DNA from: Pacificispira sp040217575
Lineage (GTDB): Bacteria; Pseudomonadota; Alphaproteobacteria; UBA8366; Aestuariispiraceae
Assembly: GCA_040217575.1 (NCBI GenBank)
Contig: JAVJPW010000006.1
Location: 682,001 to 746,000 of the forward strand
Length of the DNA: 64,000 bases
Reading direction: 5' to 3'
The translations under genes and the position numbers were made by a program. The notes below the pieces were generated by a model, which saw only the letters and a list, made by a program, of their open reading frames with translations, did no database searches and was not told where the DNA came from. Below are positions 25,816 through 34,578 of the stretch, piece by piece; position 1 is the first letter of the stretch; every line of letters begins with the position of its first letter.

Positions 25816-26844
25816 TCAAAGGGCCGTGCGTGGCGGCCCCAGGCTTTCCCGTTCCACGATTTCGACTTCCAGAATGGTCCCTCTGGCTTCTGTGGTCAGG
25901 GCATCCCGCAACGCCAGAAGTTTTTGTGCCGCGCCACAGCCCATTCGCCGGTGGGGGACATGGATGGTCGTAAGCGCCGGGCTGATCGTGGTTGCCAGTT
26001 CGATGTCATCAAAGCCGGTAATTGATATGTCCCTCGGCACATTCAGTTTCAGCTGATGCGCTGCTAGGACGGCGCCGGCGGCCAGGACGTCGTTCCCGCA
26101 AATGACGGCGGTGATGTCGGGGTCGGATGCAACGATTTCCTCCAACGCCTGGCCGCCATCCGTCAATGTATAGGCGCGTTCCAGCACCATCAGGCGGTTC
26201 CTGTCCAACCCTGCTTCGGTCAGGGCGGCGCGAACACCTTCGATCCGGTTGGCGGAGCGGTCGTTCTGATCGGAATGACCGGCGATCATGGCGACCCTGC
26301 GGTGACCCAGCGCCAGGATTCGCGCGGTAAGGGTTTTTGCCGCCAGCCAATTGTCGAAGCCGACGAAAGGGTGCCCGGTGTCATCAATGCACCAGGTCAG
26401 GACATAAGGAATGCCCCGATCCTGAAGGAAGGAATAAACCGCCGGCCGGCGGTGCGTTCCAATCAACAGGATGCCGTCCACGCCGCGCGCCACCAGATTG
26501 CGGATCTGCTCTTCTTCCCTTTCCGGCTCATACCCCGAACTGGCGATCAGCAGGGTCACGCCCGAATGCGCGAGTTCTTCCTGAAACGCCTGAATGCCGC
26601 GGGAAAAAATCGCATTGTCGATTGTCGGAATGACGGCGCCGACAGTATTCGTTCGGTTCGATGCCAGGGCCCGTGCGCTGTAGTTCGGTGTGTATCCCAG
26701 TGCCAGGATGGCGTCATTCACCCGGTCCCGGGTCTGCGGACTGACATGGTCCGGCAGGTTCAGCGTGCGCGACACGGTCGCGGTGGAAACACCGGCATGA
26801 CGCGCGACGTCCGCCAGCGTCGGGTTCGAAAATCGTTCTGTCAT
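25816..26844 (-). CDS. LacI family transcriptional regulator
   Basis: A 342-residue repressor-type protein with N-terminal HTH TLADVARHAGVSTATVSRTL, hinge helix YSARALASNRTNTVG and a periplasmic-binding-like sensor. The C-terminal half contains the usual GFDDIELATTISPALTTIHVP motif. The start is the ATG before TERFSNPTLADVA; the in-frame extension upstream would run into the operator. It is divergent from the HisD-like dehydrogenase and convergent with fahA (6-base gap). It is likely to control the divergent gene, possibly also the operon at its 3' side. Confidence 0.92.
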   Translation of the reverse strand: MTERFSNPTLADVARHAGVSTATVSRTLNLPDHVSPQTRDRVNDAILALGYTPNYSARALASNRTNTVGAVIPTIDNAIFSRGIQAFQEELAHSGVTLLIASSGYEPEREEEQIRNLVARGVDGILLIGTHRRPAVYSFLQDRGIPYVLTWCIDDTGHPFVGFDNWLAAKTLTARILALGHRRVAMIAGHSDQNDRSANRIEGVRAALTEAGLDRNRLMVLERAYTLTDGGQALEEIVASDPDITAVICGNDVLAAGAVLAAHQLKLNVPRDISITGFDDIELATTISPALTTIHVPHRRMGCGAAQKLLALRDALTTEARGTILEVEIVERESLGPPRTAL

Positions 26845-26943
26845 GGCGTTCCACCCAATTCTTATTGCCCTGACTATAAGTCGGCGCCGCAAACGCCGCA
26901 AACCCGCGGCCCGGGACGGTGTTTCACGATCTTGCAATCTGAA

Positions 26944-26959
26944 ATGCAAGCGTTTACAT
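26944..26959. promoter_or_regulatory. LacI-type operator between the LacI gene and the HisD-like gene
   Basis: ATGCAAGCGTTTACAT is a near-perfect 16-base palindrome of the form ATGnAAnCGnTTnCAT with the central CG step (26951-26952) typical of LacI/PurR/CcpA family sites. It lies 99 bases upstream of the LacI start and 82 upstream of the dehydrogenase start. The match to a known family pattern and its position make an autoregulated operator likely. Confidence 0.75.
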
Positions 26960-27041
26960 CAGTGGATGTAACCTGTCCTGGTCCGTTACCACGCCACCAT
27001 GGGCATCAAATAACAATTTCAGGCATCGGGGGGATGGATTC

Positions 27042-28349
27042 GTGGGCGTCGAGTACCTGAAGAAGGCGGTCAAACACGCGGAAAGCGATGAAGAGTCTAT
27101 CCGGGATACCGTCCAGGCAATCCTGGATGAGATCGAGGCGGGTGGCGATGCTGTCGCCAGGGCCTATGCCGAGAAGTTTGATAAATGGTCCGGCCCCATT
27201 GTTCTGTCCCGTGATGAGATCGGCGCCGCGGCGGCGAAACTGAACCAGACACAGAAGGACGACATCCGGTTCGCACGGGACAATGTGCAGCGCTTCGCCG
27301 AAGCGCAGCTTGAATCCATGGCTCCTACGGAAGTTGAGGTCATCCCCGGCCTGATCGCCGGCCAGAAACATATCCCTGTGACCGCGGCCGGCTGCTACGT
27401 GCCGGGCGGGCGTTACAGCCATATCGCATCGGCCATCATGACCGTCACGACGGCAAAGGTGGCTGGCGTCGGGCATGTCACGGCCTGTTCCCCCCCGCGT
27501 GAAGGGGTGGGGGTAAACCCGGCGGTGCTTTACGCGCTGGATATCTGCGGAGCGGATACCGTACTTGCGATCGGCGGAGTTCAGGGGATCGCCGCGATGG
27601 CATTCGGCCTGTTTGGTGTGCCGCCCGCCCGGGTATTGGCCGGACCCGGCAATCAGTTCGTGGCCGAGGCAAAGCGCATACTGTACGGCCGCGTCGGGAT
27701 CGACATGTTCGCGGGCCCGACGGAAACAATGGTCATCGCGGATGGCAGCGCTGACCCCGAAATCGTCGCCTGGGACCTCGCCGGTCAGGCGGAACATGGC
27801 TACAACTCCCCGGTCTGGCTGGTTACGACTGATCGTGGTCTGGCGGCACGGGTGCAGGAACTCATACCGGCCATGATCGAAAGCCTGCCGGAACTGAATG
27901 CCAGAAACGCCGCGGCGGCATGGCGCGACTATGGTGAAATCATCCATTGCGATACCCGGGAAGAGGCGGCGCGGGTCTCCAACGATTATGCATCAGAACA
28001 TCTTCAGGTTCAGGCGGAAGACCTGGACTGGTGGCTGGACAACCTGGTCAGCTACGGGTCCCTGTTTTTGGGGGAAGAAACCACGGTTGCCTATGGTGAC
28101 AAGGTGTCGGGCCCGAACCATGTACTGCCGACGAAGAAGGCAGCCTATTATTCCGGCGGGTTGTATGTCGGTAAGTTCCTGAAGACGGTCACCTGGCAAC
28201 GGGCAACGCGCGAGGCGAACCGGTCGATCGGTCAGACCTGCGCGCGTATTTCCCGTCTGGAAGGAATGGAAGGGCACGCCCGTACGGCCGACATCCGGCT
28301 GGCAAAATACTTCCCGGATGAGGAATTCGACCTGGGGCGCATGGACTGA
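27042..28349 (+). CDS. Histidinol dehydrogenase-family protein, HpsN-like
   Basis: A 435-residue HisD-fold NAD dehydrogenase. Ligand and catalytic regions are present: GQAEHGYNSPVWLVT, the YASEHL pair, GPNHVLPT and a C-terminal LEGMEGHARTADIRL His. Details such as RYSHIASAIMTVTTAKVAG and YNSPVWLVT recall sulfopropanediol 3-dehydrogenase (HpsN) and other catabolic HisD paralogs more than biosynthetic HisD; this is from memory, not alignment. No other his genes are near, and a LacI regulator is divergent. The start is GTG with GGGGGA seven bases upstream. Confidence 0.85.
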   Translation: MGVEYLKKAVKHAESDEESIRDTVQAILDEIEAGGDAVARAYAEKFDKWSGPIVLSRDEIGAAAAKLNQTQKDDIRFARDNVQRFAEAQLESMAPTEVEVIPGLIAGQKHIPVTAAGCYVPGGRYSHIASAIMTVTTAKVAGVGHVTACSPPREGVGVNPAVLYALDICGADTVLAIGGVQGIAAMAFGLFGVPPARVLAGPGNQFVAEAKRILYGRVGIDMFAGPTETMVIADGSADPEIVAWDLAGQAEHGYNSPVWLVTTDRGLAARVQELIPAMIESLPELNARNAAAAWRDYGEIIHCDTREEAARVSNDYASEHLQVQAEDLDWWLDNLVSYGSLFLGEETTVAYGDKVSGPNHVLPTKKAAYYSGGLYVGKFLKTVTWQRATREANRSIGQTCARISRLEGMEGHARTADIRLAKYFPDEEFDLGRMD

Positions 28350-28359
28350 ACGCCCCAGG
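28331..28359. terminator. Hairpin at the 3' end of the HisD-like gene
   Basis: CCTGGGGCG and CGCCCCAGG pair perfectly over 9 bases around an 11-base loop containing the stop codon. It lies between convergent genes (valS on the other strand). A GC-rich stem without a following T-run fits a transcript-end or bidirectional stop element only loosely. Confidence 0.45.
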
Positions 28360-28395
28360 TATTCCGACCCAAATGTCGGGCGAAACCAGCCCCCG

Positions 28396-31074
28396 TCAGG
28401 ATGCGCGCTGTGTCAGGCTTAATGCCTCATCCAGGCTTTGCAGGTCCGCCGCCAGGGCATCGCGCTGATCACGGGACTTCTGGACGGCTTCTGGTGCGGC
28501 CCGGGAAACATAGCGTTCGTCCGCAAGCCGGCCTTCCAGTTTGCCCAATTCCTTGCGCATCTTCTCCGCCGCTGTTTTCAACCGCTTCAATTCCTGTTCC
28601 AGGTCGACCACGTCCCCCAGGTCGATCGCCGCGTCCAGGCCGGTCACATTGACCGGAACCTGACCAGATGCCAGTGCATCGGCACGACCCAGTTCACCAA
28701 CGCCGCTCAGGCGCTGGAGGTGCGGTGCATAGCGCGAAACATCCGCCACCAGCGCCTCATCACCCGTAATCAGGCTGAGCGTGACCGGCGCCTTGCGCGG
28801 GACGTTGAACTGATCGCGGGTCGAACGGATTCGCGAAATCAGGCCGATTGTCCGTTCGATTTCCTGGACCGCATCGATGTCCCGCAACAGGGCGGCGTAA
28901 TCCGGGAATTCCGTCGTTACGATGGATCCCGGCGCGTCGATATGGTCCCAGATCGCTTCGGTGACATAGGGGATGAAGGGGTTCAACATGTGACAGATGT
29001 TGGCCACGCACCAGCCCATCGTCTTGCGGATTTCAAGTCGGGTTTCGTCGTCCGCGCTTTCCAGATCGATTTTCGCCAATTCGATAAACCAGTCGCTGAA
29101 CCGATCACGGACAAACGCCTGAAGCTCCGAACAGGCATGGTCGAACCGGAACCGGTCCAGATCCTCAAAGAACCCAAGACCGGTTTCTGCCGCTGACCGC
29201 ACGATCCAGCGGTTGGCCGGATGCTTGGCACTGGCGGGGTCAAAGTCGGGGTCGAAAACGGCATCGTTCATGCGGCTGAAACGCGCCGAGTTCCACAGCT
29301 TGGTCACGAACAGCTTTGCCGCGTGGACTGATGCATCGGAAAAACGGATATCCTGGCCGGGGCCGCACTGGCTCATCAATGCAAGGCGCAGGGCGTCCGC
29401 GCCGTATTCGTCGATCAATTCCAGCGGGTCGATCACGTTGCCCTTGGTCTTCGACATCTTCTGACCCTGTCCATCGCGGACCAGCCCGTGAATGAAGACC
29501 TGGGCGAAGGGAGATTCGTCGGTGAACTGCAGGCCCTGCATCATCATGCGGGCGACCCAGAAGAAAATGATGTCAAAGCCTGTCACCAGGACACTGGTCG
29601 GATAATAGCGTTTGAACTCTTCAGTCTGATCCGGCCATCCGACGGTGGCAAATGGCCAAAGCCCCGATGAGAACCAGGTGTCGAAGATATCGGTACCCTG
29701 GCGCAATTCGACATCGTCGCGCCCGTAATGTTTGCGTGCCGCGGCCAGGGCAGCCTCCTCGTCCACTTCGACGAACAGTTCTTCGTCCGGGCCGTACCAG
29801 ACGGGAATGCGGTGTCCGTACCAGAGCTGGCGGCTGACGCACCAGGGGCGGATATTGTCCAGCCACTGGAAATACACCTGCTCCCACCGGTCGGGGACGA
29901 TCCGGGTCGTTCCGTCGCGCACCGCGTCCGCGGCTCGGCGGGCCATTTCCGCGACATCCACGAACCATTGCACCGTCAGGCGCGGTTCTATGACCACGTC
30001 GGTGCGTTCGCCGAACGGTGTCGCCACCGTCTTTGGCTCAATTTCCGCCAGCAGGCCTTCCGCATCCAGCGCGGCGACCACAGCGTCTCGTGCTTCGAAC
30101 CGGTCCATGCCACGGAAAGCCTCGGGCACTTTGTCGTTCATGCGCGCGTCGTCTGTCATCACATCCAGCAGGTCCAGATTGTGACGAAGGCCGACTTCGT
30201 AGTCATTGAAGTCATGGGCCGGGGTGATTTTCACCGCGCCCGAACCCTGTTCGGGGTCCGCGTGTTCGTCCGCGATAATGGGGATCTGCCGGCCGGTCAG
30301 CGGCAGGTGCACCATCGACCCGATCAGATCCTTGTAACGCGGGTCGTCCGCGCTGACCGCGACGGCTTGGTCACCGAACATCGTTTCGGGCCGGGTGGTG
30401 GCAACGACGATGTGGCGGGACGGGTCGTCCACCAACGGATAGCGCAGATGCCACAGGTTGCTGTTCACATCGCGGGTCACGACCTCAAGATCGGATATCG
30501 CAGTCTGGAACTTCGGGTCCCAATTCACCAACCGGTTCCCGCGGTAGGCCAGGCCTTCACGATACAGGTCGACGAAAACCTTCATCACCGCCTTGGTAAG
30601 GCCGGGATCCATCGTATAGCGTTCGCGCCCCCAGTCAGGGATGCAACCAAGTCGGCGAATCTGGCCCTGGATCGACCCGGATGCCTTTTCCTTCCAATCG
30701 TCGCATAGTTCCAGGAACTTTTCCCGGCCTACCGAAAAACGGGTTTCGCCTTCTTTCGCAAGGTCGCGTTCGATCACATAGTGAACGGCGATGCTGGCAT
30801 GGTCGCAGCCGGGAAGCCAAAGGACGTCATGCCCCTGTTTGCGCTTGGTCCGCGTCAGCACGTCCTGGATGGTCATGTTCAGTGCATGGCCCATGTGCAG
30901 TTGGCCGGTGACATTGGGCGGCGGCATTGAAATGGCATAGACGGGTTTGTCTGATGAAACATCCGCAGCGCCGACATTGCCGTCGCGCCAACGGTCGATC
31001 AGCCCTGGTTCCACTTCGCCCGCTTCAAATCGCGTCGGCCAGTCGGCCTGCGCGCCTTCGGAATTCTCGCTCAT
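28396..31074 (-). CDS. valS: Valine--tRNA ligase
   Basis: An 892-residue class I aminoacyl-tRNA synthetase. It shows the HIGH motif as LHMGHALNMT near residue 55, KMSKTKGNVIDPLELID, the editing-domain texts TTRPETMFGDQAVAV and WFSSGLWPFATVGWP, and a C-terminal coiled-coil arm (DLEQELKRLKTAAEKMRKELG). It charges tRNA-Val. The start is the ATG before SENSEGAQ with GAGG nine bases upstream; an upstream ATG adds five residues. It is a single gene, not part of the clusters around it. Confidence 0.97.
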   Translation of the reverse strand: MSENSEGAQADWPTRFEAGEVEPGLIDRWRDGNVGAADVSSDKPVYAISMPPPNVTGQLHMGHALNMTIQDVLTRTKRKQGHDVLWLPGCDHASIAVHYVIERDLAKEGETRFSVGREKFLELCDDWKEKASGSIQGQIRRLGCIPDWGRERYTMDPGLTKAVMKVFVDLYREGLAYRGNRLVNWDPKFQTAISDLEVVTRDVNSNLWHLRYPLVDDPSRHIVVATTRPETMFGDQAVAVSADDPRYKDLIGSMVHLPLTGRQIPIIADEHADPEQGSGAVKITPAHDFNDYEVGLRHNLDLLDVMTDDARMNDKVPEAFRGMDRFEARDAVVAALDAEGLLAEIEPKTVATPFGERTDVVIEPRLTVQWFVDVAEMARRAADAVRDGTTRIVPDRWEQVYFQWLDNIRPWCVSRQLWYGHRIPVWYGPDEELFVEVDEEAALAAARKHYGRDDVELRQGTDIFDTWFSSGLWPFATVGWPDQTEEFKRYYPTSVLVTGFDIIFFWVARMMMQGLQFTDESPFAQVFIHGLVRDGQGQKMSKTKGNVIDPLELIDEYGADALRLALMSQCGPGQDIRFSDASVHAAKLFVTKLWNSARFSRMNDAVFDPDFDPASAKHPANRWIVRSAAETGLGFFEDLDRFRFDHACSELQAFVRDRFSDWFIELAKIDLESADDETRLEIRKTMGWCVANICHMLNPFIPYVTEAIWDHIDAPGSIVTTEFPDYAALLRDIDAVQEIERTIGLISRIRSTRDQFNVPRKAPVTLSLITGDEALVADVSRYAPHLQRLSGVGELGRADALASGQVPVNVTGLDAAIDLGDVVDLEQELKRLKTAAEKMRKELGKLEGRLADERYVSRAAPEAVQKSRDQRDALAADLQSLDEALSLTQRAS

Positions 31075-31146
31075 GTCGCACAACCTCAAAAATAACCGTT
31101 CGTGCGCCGTGTCGGGACGGCACCGGTCCGTATGAATTTGAGGCTT

Positions 31147-31175
31147 TAGCTACACGGAACGGACCGGGCGCTCAA
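31147..31175 (-). promoter_or_regulatory. Candidate sigma70 promoter of valS
   Basis: Read on the minus strand there is TTGAGC, a 17-base spacer and TAGCTA, about 73 bases before the valS start. A 9-bp inverted repeat, CCGGTCCGT (31123-31131) with ACGGACCGG (31159-31167), overlaps it and could be a binding site. Assigned by eye only. Confidence 0.4.
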
Positions 31176-31210
31176 GAACCCGCGCGACAAAAAGCCGGGG
31201 GGCCGGGGCG

Positions 31211-31999
31211 TCAACGGTGCCGGTTCAGGAAATCCCCCAGGTACGATCGAAAAATGTCGCCGAATTCCGCGTTTGAAATATGTGGCGCGCCGTCGATCAG
31301 TTTCAGTTCCGCGCCCGGAATGCCGGCCGCGAGTTCTTCGGACAATTCCGGCGCCGTCGCCAGGTCTTTCGTCCCGCCAATGACCAGGGTTGGCGCCTGG
31401 ATCTGGCTTAACCGTTGGCGGAAGTCGGCGTCCCGCACAGCGCAACAGCATCCGTAATATCCGGTCTTGTCATTGCGCAGCATCATGGCGTGCAATCGGT
31501 CAAACACCGCGGGGGCATTCTTCCGGCAGTCGGGGGTCAGCCAGCGGTCCATGACCGCGTCGGCGATTCCTTCGATACCACCGTCGTCCAACGCCTTCAA
31601 CCGGGCATCCCAAACCGACAGCGGGCCGATATTGGCGGCCGTGTTGGCAAGGGTCAGGGACGACAGGACGGACGGGCGGGCAAGTGCAATCGCCTGACCC
31701 GTCAGGCCGCCCAGCGACAGGCCGCAAAAATGAACCTTGCCGATGCCCAGTTCGTCCAGCAGACCCAAAGCATCGCCCGCCAGCATTTCCACCGTATAGG
31801 GCGGTTCCGTGACGCTGCTGCTGCCATGGCCGCGGGTGTCGTATCGAAGGACGCGGAAGTCGCCTGCGAAATGGGCCGCCTCGGCATCCCACATCATGTG
31901 GTCCGTCCCGAGGGAGTTGGAAAACATCAGGACCGGCGCGTCTTCCGGCCCATCCAGAACATAGTTGATCGATACCCCGTTCACGTCGGCGACCGGCAT
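31211..31999 (-). CDS. Alpha/beta hydrolase, 3-oxoadipate enol-lactonase-like
   Basis: A 262-residue alpha/beta hydrolase that resembles PcaD. It has NSLGTDHMMWD near the N-terminus, LRYDTRGHGSS, the nucleophile elbow CGLSLGGLTGQ, and GAPHISN with the catalytic His. The family enzyme opens beta-ketoadipate enol-lactone in the protocatechuate/catechol pathway. No other pca gene is here; instead it ends a cluster with an aldehyde dehydrogenase, a luciferase-like monooxygenase and a flavin reductase, so it may open a different lactone. It starts about 35 bases after the aldehyde dehydrogenase stop on the same strand. Confidence 0.85.
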   Translation of the reverse strand: MPVADVNGVSINYVLDGPEDAPVLMFSNSLGTDHMMWDAEAAHFAGDFRVLRYDTRGHGSSSVTEPPYTVEMLAGDALGLLDELGIGKVHFCGLSLGGLTGQAIALARPSVLSSLTLANTAANIGPLSVWDARLKALDDGGIEGIADAVMDRWLTPDCRKNAPAVFDRLHAMMLRNDKTGYYGCCCAVRDADFRQRLSQIQAPTLVIGGTKDLATAPELSEELAAGIPGAELKLIDGAPHISNAEFGDIFRSYLGDFLNRHR

Positions 32000-32033
32000 G
32001 AAATTCCCTCCTGATTCTATTGTCAGGCGGACG

Positions 32034-33527
32034 CTAGCGCATCACGAACGGGTTTGCCATCGGTTCGCTGGATGTATTGATCCAGGTGGTTTTCGTGCGG
32101 GTATAGTCGTGCACGCTTTCCATTCCCGCCTCACGCCCGTATCCGGACTGGTTGAATCCGCCAAACGGTGCGATCGGACTGATGGCGCGGTAGGTGTTTA
32201 TCCAGCAGATGCCTGAGCGAATCCGCTTTGCGACGCGATGCGCGCGCGCCACATCGCGCGTGAATATACCCGACCCAAGCCCATAGACCGTGTCATTGGC
32301 CAGGCGGATCGCCTCGTCCTCCGTGTCGAATGGCACGATGGACATGACCGGACCGAACATCTCAACGGTCAGGGTTTCGATGGATGCGTCCGGGCATTCG
32401 ACCAGGGTCGGGTTGAAATAATGTCCGTCACCCAGCCCGTCCGGCCGCGTGCCGCCAAAACGAATGCTGGCACCCTGTTGCCGTGCCGCGGCCAGGGTCG
32501 CTTCGATCCGTTGCACCTGTGCCATGGTGCACAGCGGCCCGACATGGGTGGCTGCGTCCTGCGGATCGCCGACCACGATCTTGGATGCCTTCTCCGCAAT
32601 CGCGTCCGTCACATCCCGCAGGATGGATCGGTGGACGAAGGCGCGCGATCCGGCGACGCAGGATTGACCTGATGCACCGAAGTTGCCGGCAATCATTCCG
32701 TTGGCCGCACTTTCGATATCGGCGTCGTCAAACACCAGAACTGGCGATTTCCCGCCCAGTTCCAGTGTCGTGACGGCAAAGCTTTCCGCCGAATTCCGCA
32801 CCACATGGCGTGCCGTTTCCGGCCCGCCGGTGAATGCGATCCGGTCGATATCGGGGTGGCGTGTCAGCGGGATCGCGCATGCTTCCGGCCCGCCGGTGAT
32901 GACAGAGATGACGCCAGGCGGGAAACCGGCCTGTTCTATCAGTGCGGCGAATTCGAACATCGCCGCCGGTGCGATTTCCGACGCCTTAAGAACTATGGTG
33001 CAGCCGGCTGCCAGCGCGGGGCCCAGCTTTGTCGCGGTCAGAAACATCTGTGCATTCCAGGGCACGATTGCCGCAACGACGCCTATGGGTTCCCGGCTGG
33101 TGAAGACATGCATGTCCGGCTTGTCGATGGGCAGGGTCGCGCCTTCGATCTTGTCCGCCAATCCGGCGAAGTACCGGTAGTAATCGCCGACATAGCGGGT
33201 CTGGCCGACTGTTTCGGCAGCCAGCTTGCCACTGTCGGCGGTCTCGACCCGGCCCAGCTTTTCCGCGTTCGCTTCTATCAGGTCACCCAGCCGCCAGATC
33301 ATGCGGCCGCGCTGGGTCGGCGTCATGGCGGACCAGGCGCCGTCGAACAACGCCCGGCGCGCGGCGGCGACGGCGCGGTCGACGTCCGCGGGCGCGGCAC
33401 AGGCGAAACGCGCCCACGGTGCCCCGGTTGCGGGGTTCGTCGTCTCCCGAACCTCTCCATTCGCGCCGTCGGTCCATTCGCCGTCGATGAAAAGCCGATA
33501 AGTCGGCATGTCTTTTTCGTTGGTCAT
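32034..33527 (-). CDS. Aldehyde dehydrogenase family protein
   Basis: A 497-residue NAD(P)-dependent aldehyde dehydrogenase: substrate/NAD regions VVAAIVPWNAQMFLTATKLG and FTGGPETARHVV, the catalytic Glu in TLELGGKSPVLVFDDADIE, and the nucleophile Cys in GASGQSCVAGSR. The C-terminal part (IRSGICWINTYRAISPIAPFGGFNQSG) is also typical. The start chosen, ATG 33527, has AAGGA about ten bases upstream; other in-frame ATGs exist at 33548 and 33509. Probably it oxidises an aldehyde made by the monooxygenase gene just upstream. Confidence 0.92.
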   Translation of the reverse strand: MTNEKDMPTYRLFIDGEWTDGANGEVRETTNPATGAPWARFACAAPADVDRAVAAARRALFDGAWSAMTPTQRGRMIWRLGDLIEANAEKLGRVETADSGKLAAETVGQTRYVGDYYRYFAGLADKIEGATLPIDKPDMHVFTSREPIGVVAAIVPWNAQMFLTATKLGPALAAGCTIVLKASEIAPAAMFEFAALIEQAGFPPGVISVITGGPEACAIPLTRHPDIDRIAFTGGPETARHVVRNSAESFAVTTLELGGKSPVLVFDDADIESAANGMIAGNFGASGQSCVAGSRAFVHRSILRDVTDAIAEKASKIVVGDPQDAATHVGPLCTMAQVQRIEATLAAARQQGASIRFGGTRPDGLGDGHYFNPTLVECPDASIETLTVEMFGPVMSIVPFDTEDEAIRLANDTVYGLGSGIFTRDVARAHRVAKRIRSGICWINTYRAISPIAPFGGFNQSGYGREAGMESVHDYTRTKTTWINTSSEPMANPFVMR

Positions 33528-33540
33528 ATCAAAGCTGTCC

Positions 33541-34578
33541 TTATGCAAAGGCCGGCATAACGTCGTCCATGAAGCGGGACAGGGAGACGCGTTTCTGTTC
33601 CGCGGTCATGCCGCTGTCGATCCAGAAGGAATATTCGTCATAGCCCAGGTCTTCGAACCGTTTCAGTCGGTCGATCAACTGTTGCGGTGTACCGATCATC
33701 AAATTCTTCTTCATCTCTGACGGTGCATAGATCGGGATTTTCGCCATTTCCTCTTCGCTCAGGCGCTGAATAAGGCCCTGGCTGACCGGCCGTTCATTCT
33801 TGAACCAGGCGCCGAAATAACAATAGAAACGGCTGAGCGCCCTGGCCGCCCAATCGACCTCGTCAGCGTCCTTTGCGACGTAGGCATGCTGCAGCAGCAT
33901 GATTTTCGGACGCGCAATGTCCGCATGGTCGCCACAGGCGGCATTGAACCGGTCCATCAGGCTTTCGATCTCCTCATCCCCCAGCCATAGCGGCGTGACC
34001 TGGACGTTGAAACCGTTGGCGACGGCAAAGTCATGGCTGTTCGGGTCGCGTGCCGCAACCCAGATGGGCGGGCCGCCGTCCTGTACCGGTTTCGGCGCGG
34101 AGGAGGTGGCGGGAAACTGGTACAGTTCCCCTTCATGGGCGTAGTCGCCGGTCCACAGTTTACGAAGGGTCGGCGCAACCTCACGCAGGTACTGCCCTGC
34201 GGTCCATGCGTCCAGACCGGGGCGCATGCGTTCATATTCATAGGAGTAGGCGCCACGGGCTATGCCGATGTCCAGGCGGCCATCGCAGATGATGTCGGTC
34301 ATTGCCGCTTCGCCCGCCAGTTTGATCGGGTGCCAGAACGGGGCGACAACCGTCCCGGTGCCCAAACGGACATTTTTCGTGCGGCGCGCCAGGTCCGCGA
34401 TGTTGATGAACGGATTGGGCGCGATTGTGAAGTCCATCCCGTGATGTTCACCGGTCCAGATCGCGTGCATGCCGCCCTGGTCCGCCATGAGGCAAAGGTC
34501 TATGAACTCTTCGTAGAGCGTCTGATGCGGGGTGTCCGGATCAATCCGTTCCATATGCGCAAAAAGCGAAAATTTCAT
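33541..34578 (-). CDS. LLM class flavin-dependent oxidoreductase (luciferase-like)
   Basis: A 345-residue bacterial luciferase-like monooxygenase: MKFSLFAHMERID, GMHAIWTGEHHG, RTKNVRLGTGTVVAPFWHP and CDGRLDIGIARGAY. These enzymes use reduced FMN supplied by a separate reductase and oxygen to open rings, cleave C-S bonds or oxidise aldehydes. The reductase gene lies directly upstream and overlaps by 4 bases, making a two-component system. The substrate is unknown; DUF1185, two hydrolases and an aldehyde dehydrogenase share the cluster. Confidence 0.92.
   Translation of the reverse strand: MKFSLFAHMERIDPDTPHQTLYEEFIDLCLMADQGGMHAIWTGEHHGMDFTIAPNPFINIADLARRTKNVRLGTGTVVAPFWHPIKLAGEAAMTDIICDGRLDIGIARGAYSYEYERMRPGLDAWTAGQYLREVAPTLRKLWTGDYAHEGELYQFPATSSAPKPVQDGGPPIWVAARDPNSHDFAVANGFNVQVTPLWLGDEEIESLMDRFNAACGDHADIARPKIMLLQHAYVAKDADEVDWAARALSRFYCYFGAWFKNERPVSQGLIQRLSEEEMAKIPIYAPSEMKKNLMIGTPQQLIDRLKRFEDLGYDEYSFWIDSGMTAEQKRVSLSRFMDDVMPAFA

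Noticed and set aside
28336..31089. tRNA or T-box-like leader near valS
   Set aside because: No cloverleaf, CCA end or T-box sequence was seen; the only structure is a 9-bp dyad overlapping the likely promoter.
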